DNA of 64,000 nucleotides, from assembly GCA_031308135.1 (NCBI GenBank), contig JAHLJT010009419.1, positions 185,071,829-185,135,828 of the forward strand, written 5' to 3'. Shown here piece by piece: positions 58,587 through 64,000 of the stretch (its first letter is position 1; the number at the start of each line of letters is the position of its first letter). Under the pieces are notes generated by a model, which did no database searches, was not told the origin of the DNA, and saw only the letters and a program-made list of their open reading frames with translations. The position numbers and the translations under genes are program-made. Source of the stretch: Acheta domesticus (Eukaryota > Arthropoda > Insecta > Orthoptera > Gryllidae).

Positions 58587-59498
58587 GAATAATAAAAGAT
58601 TCTGCTAAAATTCCTGACTGCGGACGGAGCCCAGAAATTTACTTGATTTATTGAACATCAGTGATTGTGGCGGCAATCGCAAATCAACTGATGGGAGATT
58701 TCCCTAGTTTCTCTGATCACTTGCAGGCGAATACCGGAGCAACACTCTACGCATCGGGCCACTGCAAGGGCACGATCTTACCGTCCTCTTTCCTTCGCAT
58801 CCAGCTCCCCAATCCGCACTGGAACGTCGTGGGGGAATATGTCCCCTACCTTCTCCACCATAAGTGGTGTAAGCCGACGCCGGGAAATAGGGGAACATCC
58901 ATTATTCAATTAATATATTAATAAAATAATAATAATAATAATAATGTCATAACTCCCAGGTAATTGAAAAGTCGGAGAAGTGCAATATTATTGGGAACAA
59001 CCCATATTTTTCGGAAAGCATGGGTAGAGACTCAGTCGCTGAACCTGTTCTTCAGAAAGCTGTTTGTTGTTGCAACCTGAAGTAGATGCAATAGTGGCTG
59101 AGTCGTGTCCTTTTCTACGTTAAAATTCTTCAGTTTCTCATTTTCAGTTTCATATTAAAATGATTTCATTTTCAAAGTTAGCTGTTTCTTTTTAAACGGA
59201 GTTTTTGATATTCCTTTCGTGATATATGATGTAGAAATACCACAATTTAATGAAATATAAATATCACCGTTGGCCCCTTTTTTTGGTGAGAAATGCCTTA
59301 CTTACAATATTTTTATAGTACTTCACAACGATGAAAAGTGGGCTGTTACCTCAGCAATTACATCTGTCGATCATATAATTAATGAATTAGTAAAACAATT
59401 CGAGAAAAAAATCGTGCAAAGTTAAATTAAAAATATCCAAAATAGTTTGTGGATTTTAAAAGAGTTTTATCTTTTTTTAGTATATGTATTCGCACGTA
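58587..59498. other. AT-rich noncoding stretch
   Basis: Contains a short AAT microsatellite (about 58920-58944). Opposed short open frames at 58661-58921 are unsupported. Confidence 0.4.
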
Positions 59499-59500
59499 CA

Positions 59501-59629
59501 TTGCGATTTATTCAACTCTGCCCCTCGCAGGTATCAGCTGTTGACGGTTTCATCCTATCGGGAGCTTGAACGTTACCATAGTGACGTCACTGTAGCGACG
59601 TATAAGGGGCAGAGTTGAATAAATCGCAC
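59501..59629 (+). mobile_element. Hairpin MITE family A, copy 4 (right arm deleted)
   Basis: The TIR tgcgatttattcaactctgc is followed by the family A left arm (tatcagctgttgacggtttc, then atcctatcgggagcttgaac) and the central TGACGTCA (59582-59589). Soon after the centre the sequence jumps to ggggcagagttgaataaatc, an exact complement of the left TIR. The inner right arm (CCAAT/AGCTT complement) is missing. The TIRs match each other perfectly over at least 23 bp but differ from the other copies. A TA flank is not evident. Confidence 0.75.
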
Positions 59630-61139
59630 AACAAATAGCGAGTTTGTAATGGCAGGAGGCCTCATGATGTCGTGTGAAGTCAGCATGTCATAAGCAGACG
59701 CTCTGAGTGAGTTGTCAATGAAAGGTTTTCTAAGCAGTCTTCTGCTACACTCATATTTAATTGAAACACATTCCTTTAAAAATTGCAGTTAAAAGCTCTT
59801 CCGTCGCAAATCTGCGCGTTCGATCGTGCGTAACTCTGAAACGGGTCCCTTAAAATCCTGCCTCCGTTGTTTGCCTTAGGCCGTAATCTGTACGAAATGA
59901 GACTTTTCTGGACCTTACAGTACATTATTTGTGGTTGTGCTCGTATGGGTACCTCGACTCTGTAGTACATTCGGAAACGCGCAGAATCTCGATTTGAATG
60001 TAACATTCAATTGTTTATTTGCTTATTTACGCCAAGGTCTCTATATTTTTGTTTCAGTAAATGAGTGACAAAAGTGTGTTTACGTACCTCCAAAATCTTG
60101 CGCTCATACAGTTTTTATCCATCGGGTACTACTTCTGTGGCCGACATTCCCTCTACTGGCGATGAATCTGAGTACTTTGTTAGCCGACGGTGTTACAAAT
60201 TATAGTACAGAAGTTAATGTTAGTGCTTTATTGAACAGGACAGGAAGTTCGTGTCGTTCGAAAACAAGTCTTGACTGGAAGGAAATGCAGGGCTAAGTCG
60301 TTAGGCAAGGTAACTGGGTTTTCTAAGTTCCTTTGTGTAAGATGTACAGGTTTCTGTCACTGAAAAGCTCCCTAAAGCAAGATTAGTCATTTGAAGAGTA
60401 GTTTTATAAATGCGCTTTTTAATGAAAGAGGGACATTTAATGCCCAAGATCGCACAACTGTTATGTATTACAATATCATTTCTGATTAGAAAAAGTGCGT
60501 AAGTCGCTATCATATTACTTTTTTTTTTCTTTTTAGTTACAATCACAATGTATGATGCATAATTATACGAATTTATTTCGGGTTAAAGTTTTTCTTTAAA
60601 AGTTCCAAACGGAAAAGGTTGAATTCAGTACGTGACCGAAGAGGCGTTGAACTCGATTTTATGTTCTAAACTGTCGCTATCACGCTCTCTTGGCTTACAA
60701 TGACATTCAGATCAATGCTTTCTCAGAAATGGTGTCGTTTCAAAAGTGTGAAATCTTTAAGTTATTGCTCGCATACATTACACGAGAAGACTGAGGAGAA
60801 TCAGAAAAATAATCAACTTACCTTCTCTTTCTATTCTGACTAAAAACGTCGTGAAATTTCTCCATCTGTAATGGATACTGTTGGTAATATGAATGCAAAT
60901 TGGTACCTAATTACGTTTTTTTTTTTTTTACGAGTGCCATTGTGCAGCATCTTGTGTATGCCACAAATACGGGTATTGTTGATAGCAGTAGTTTCTTTTA
61001 GTCATACAAATATCCACTTCATGTACGTTTTCAAACTTAAAACATGAAGTATAATACCTATGTTAATTGCAGAGCACATTTTGTTTGTGATGTTTTTTGA
61101 GTGGGGTGATGTTCGCATGTGGGGCTCAACAATATCCTC
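59630..61139. other. AT-rich noncoding stretch
   Basis: Nothing recognised beyond short homopolymer T runs (about 60520 and 60919). Confidence 0.4.
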
Positions 61140-61510
61140 GATATCAGGCCGCCAGTGCGTCGGGAGGCTCTAGCTGCATCATTTTCCCGAGTTCCACGAT
61201 GCCACCTGACCCCTTCTTGCACTCAGCGCCGCTCTCCGCGCGACCGCGGAGATCTGATAGCGGATTGGGGGAGCGGAAGAACTATAGCGTCGTCGTTGCG
61301 CGGGCGCCCCTGAACGCGCGCGGGTAGGCTGCCCGCAACACGTCGCCGTGCATCGGCACCGCACGAGCGGACGCACGCTTGCCACGGCGCGCGCCGACAT
61401 TTCGCCACCGCCGCCACCGCCACCCCTCCGCTGCCCCCGGTGCATGCCGCGCCGCGCCGCGCCGCGCTCATCCCTCCCTGCGGTCCGCGCCAAGCTCCTG
61501 GTAGGGAGGA
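61140..61510. promoter_or_regulatory. GC/CpG-rich islet 14
   Basis: A CpG-dense islet with a GCCGC tandem (about 61448-61470) and a cgccaccgccgccaccgcca run. Open frames on both strands overlap it fully and are compositional. An unassigned segment rich in ATCGATGTTT motifs follows it. Confidence 0.4.
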
Positions 61511-62025
61511 GACATCGATGTCCATGGTTTCGAAACATCGATGTTTGTAGAAAAATATCGATGTTTTGCAGCCGATGTTTTTTGAACGTAAATGTTGTGG
61601 GTTCGATATTTTCGTACATTTACGATGTTTTGTTCGTGGATGAAAAATGCACAAAATCACAGTTTTGCAAAAGTTGAAATATGAATTAATAACTGTTAAT
61701 ACCATTGTCAACGTGTGCGAACCAAATGAACGTGGTTTGTTCTGTCTTCTTCGAGCATACTGTTGTATCTCCCCAGAGATGATCCAGATGCCCTGGTATT
61801 TCCTTCGTCTTTCCTCGAATTTTGCGCACGAAGAGACGTGTTTAACTTTTCTTTCAGTTAAATTTTAATTATCAATTAATATAGATTTCAACCATAAAAT
61901 TAAATTGCTGAGCACGAATTTAATGTTAGAGGTTACTGGACCAACTTTAAAACGTCGATAGTTTTTGGTCGATTTATTTTATTAACACGGACGTTTTAAT
62001 TTTGAACATCGATGTGCTGTTGTCG
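61508..62025. mobile_element. Candidate element with repeated ATCGATGTTT motifs
   Basis: Copies of acatcgatgtt / atatcgatgttt / gccgatgttttttgaac occur at about 61512, 61538, 61555 and 61570. Related motifs (aaacgtcgata, gaacatcgatgtg) occur at about 61950 and 62006. Clustered subterminal motifs at both ends of a ~500-bp segment suggest a hAT-like non-autonomous element. No clear TIR or target duplication was found. Confidence 0.3.
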
Positions 62026-62094
62026 CTGCATCACGAGGCCCTGGGCCGATTCACGAGGCGCGGCGCGGCGGCGAGTCACGCGGCACGTCATTTC

Positions 62095-62456
62095 GGTGAA
62101 TCAACTGAAATTGTCGCTGATCAGTGAAATTGTCGCTGATTCAATTAGTGAGGCCCGAAGTCACTGATATCTTCAGTCGAAATGTGTAGTTTTGCTGACA
62201 ATCAGCGAATATGCGAACCTTTTCATAATAACGCCAGTATTTCACTGGTCAGTGTTAAAAGTGCCGCGCCACAATCCTTCACTGATCGTTCAGTCATCAC
62301 ATTGAACTAGTTGTCACAGATTTCACTGATTCAAAAAGTGCGCCAGATTTTCACTGATTTGTTCAGTTCAATTCACTGATTGTCAGTGGCAGGGTTATAA
62401 CTGACACCATCAGTGAATAGTTACTGTCAATCAGTAGTTTTTCACTGATTCAGACT
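62095..62456. repeat. Cluster of CACTGAT motifs in both orientations
   Basis: About a dozen copies of (T)CACTGAT or its complement ATCAGTGA lie within 360 bp (for example near 62124, 62161, 62276, 62322, 62350, 62375, 62409 and 62444). The segment also contains cagtggcagggttataactg (about 62384). The density and mixed orientation suggest the subterminal repeats of a DNA transposon or a degenerate array. Confidence 0.45.
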
Positions 62457-64000
62457 GAGAGGGGGGATACGACTCGAGCATAATCGTTTCTGGGTCAGCG
62501 ACCGCACACCTAGAGCGTGCTTTGCTTCATGAAGCGGAGGCTGATACGGTTCTTTGTGTGCCTGCGGGCAAGGGAAAGTAGCTTTACTCCTCGAAGACTG
62601 CTCTTGTAAGTGTTCAGTTTGATGACAAATAGTTGTCATTATTTTGACATCTTATCGCGGCAGACGTTTCATCAACGCCACTTCTCCGTCGGAACAGAGC
62701 CAGATCAATACAAGATGTTGCAACGTTCTGGCTGCCTTCTTAAATGGCCCCATCTCCCCAAAAATTAACGGTTATCTTTTATCGCAATACTGGTTGGTAC
62801 AGAACGTACGAGAGCAAACATTCCGTTAGTTGAGCGGGATGCTGTTTGATGCGGGTGTTTTTTAATCTGTCGAAATTTCTAGAAATCAGGAAAACAGCCA
62901 GTTTTGGAAATTTTGTTTTAGATGGCATTAATAAAATTATATACATATTTTTAACTGTGTAGATATGTAATAACTTGTAAATTAATTTCAATAGTATGCT
63001 TCTACAGTGATAATTCACCACAGTAAAAGGATTTGAAATAATGTTTGATGCTTTAATTGAATTGGATATGATACACTGATATATTTTTGATATTCGAAAG
63101 AGTCATTAAAACAATTCTGAAAAAATGTATTACGTTTAGTGATTTTTTCATTAAGGCAAATTTATCATTAATTGTGTAAATGGTGGTGTTTGACTACCGG
63201 CACTTTTGACATGGGAACTAGTAAAGAATGATCTTGAAAATAAGCAAAATGAAGGGAAAGAGAGATGCATTTTAATAGAAGAACGATGCATCGTTTTTCT
63301 ATTTTCTAATGCTCCATTCCCATGTTTTCTGTCATCCGCATCCACGTCGGGAGAATTTATCCGTAAGCTTTGTCAACACGCTGTAAAGTAGATGATGGCA
63401 CATTTCTCAACATGAAATAGTGGGCTACGGTAGCTGGTCATTCTTATATACCAGTACCCTTACATCGTTATAGACCCTCATATCCAATATCATTGTTATT
63501 GTAATCAACACTCTTAAATCTTTTCACTAGTAAGCGTCTATTGGAATTTGTGCTCAATAAATGTGAATATTGTGTCATTTTACTTAACGTAAAACATACT
63601 GATGGTTTTCAGTCACACACCATCCCTTCATTTTGTGCTCGCATATTTTGAACGAAAGGTAATATTTATTTTTGATATATTGTTAGATGTGTATGTATTT
63701 GTTTGAATTAACAGTGTTTTACTATATTTTCAATCTTTTGTTACAGGTACGTGTGATACACTCACCGCGAGTTGTTTCTCTGTGAGTAAAAACACTGAAA
63801 AATCAATACTTACCACTAGCTTAGCGTGGCGTTCCAGCAGGGTTTTTTGTTTATTATAAACTTGTGCTTGTGTTTGGGAAGTTTACAATAAAAATACATT
63901 TTAAACATTTTACAGTTGCCTCGCTTGTTCATTTTGACTTATAGAAAGTTACATAAAAACGTATCGATGAAAATATTTGATCAGTTTTGTTTCACTACAA
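62457..64000. other. AT-rich noncoding stretch to window end
   Basis: No conserved open frame. An acceptor-like tcttttgttacag ends at 63746 and a gtgagt lies at 63782. They delimit a possible 35-base exon, too short and weak to call. An AATAAA-like aataaaaatac occurs near 63888 without a recognisable gene upstream. Confidence 0.35.

Noticed and set aside
63747..63781. 35-nt internal exon
   Set aside because: The acceptor tract is fair, but the exon is very short, the donor could be chance and nothing downstream supports a transcript.

Overview
The window looks like intronic or intergenic DNA from a large arthropod genome, most likely an insect. It is AT-rich overall (my impression is roughly 35-40% GC). 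It has no bacterial-style gene packing and no long conserved open reading frame. It holds decayed copies of several eukaryotic transposon classes: a LINE with an RNase H-like region and a C-terminal zinc motif, a tRNA-derived SINE, piggyBac-type, hAT-type and pogo-type non-autonomous elements, and hairpin MITEs. I cannot name the species. No complete protein-coding gene is recognisable.

Layout. Bases 1-660 are a very GC- and CpG-rich block with a good 5' splice site at 175/176, read as the first, noncoding exon of a + strand gene whose intron fills much or all of the window. A 63-base candidate noncoding exon lies at 30530-30592. At least 13 more GC/CpG-rich islets of about 150-800 bp punctuate the AT-rich background: near 8.9, 14.5, 20.2, 23.6, 26.7, 28.3, 31.8, 38.2, 43.1, 48.5, 53.8, 54.9 and 61.1 kb. 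Some consist mainly of expanded GC-rich simple repeats, for example a GCCAC pentamer array at 48.78-49.09 kb.

Mobile DNA dominates what can be identified. (1) A TA-flanked hairpin MITE of about 173 bp (family A) occurs at 20.0, 28.5, 28.8 and 59.5 kb, with an older relative at 21.4 kb. (2) A second TA-flanked family (B) shares its termini with A but has a different interior, at 23.4 and 53.4 kb. (3) A 246-248 bp element with terminal inverted repeats of about 31 bp and exact 4-bp target duplications occurs at 7.7, 28.0 and 54.7 kb. (4) A TTAA-flanked piggyBac-type element (42.0-42.9 kb) is inserted inside another inverted-repeat element. (5) hAT-type elements lie at 5.0 and 55.8 kb, the second with a perfect 8-bp target duplication. 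(6) A pogo-type element lies at 20.6-21.4 kb. (7) A degenerate LINE 3' end lies at 47.1-48.5 kb. (8) A tRNA-derived SINE lies at 15.9-16.2 kb. (9) A dispersed family marked by a 'cgtccgtccgtctgtg' core, and in part built of internal tandem units, occurs at about 6.9, 11.2-12.2, 24.6-26.1, 34.3-35.7 and 36.4-36.7 kb. (10) A 260-bp foldback at 43.34-43.60 kb carries hammerhead-like core motifs.

No operon or pathway is present. The clearest large-scale pattern is that six of nine young-looking MITEs abut or overlap a GC/CpG-rich islet (gaps 0-75 bp). Family A copies each deliver paired CCAAT-type motifs around a TGACGTCA (CRE) centre. I did not find convincing evidence of an undescribed protein-based system.
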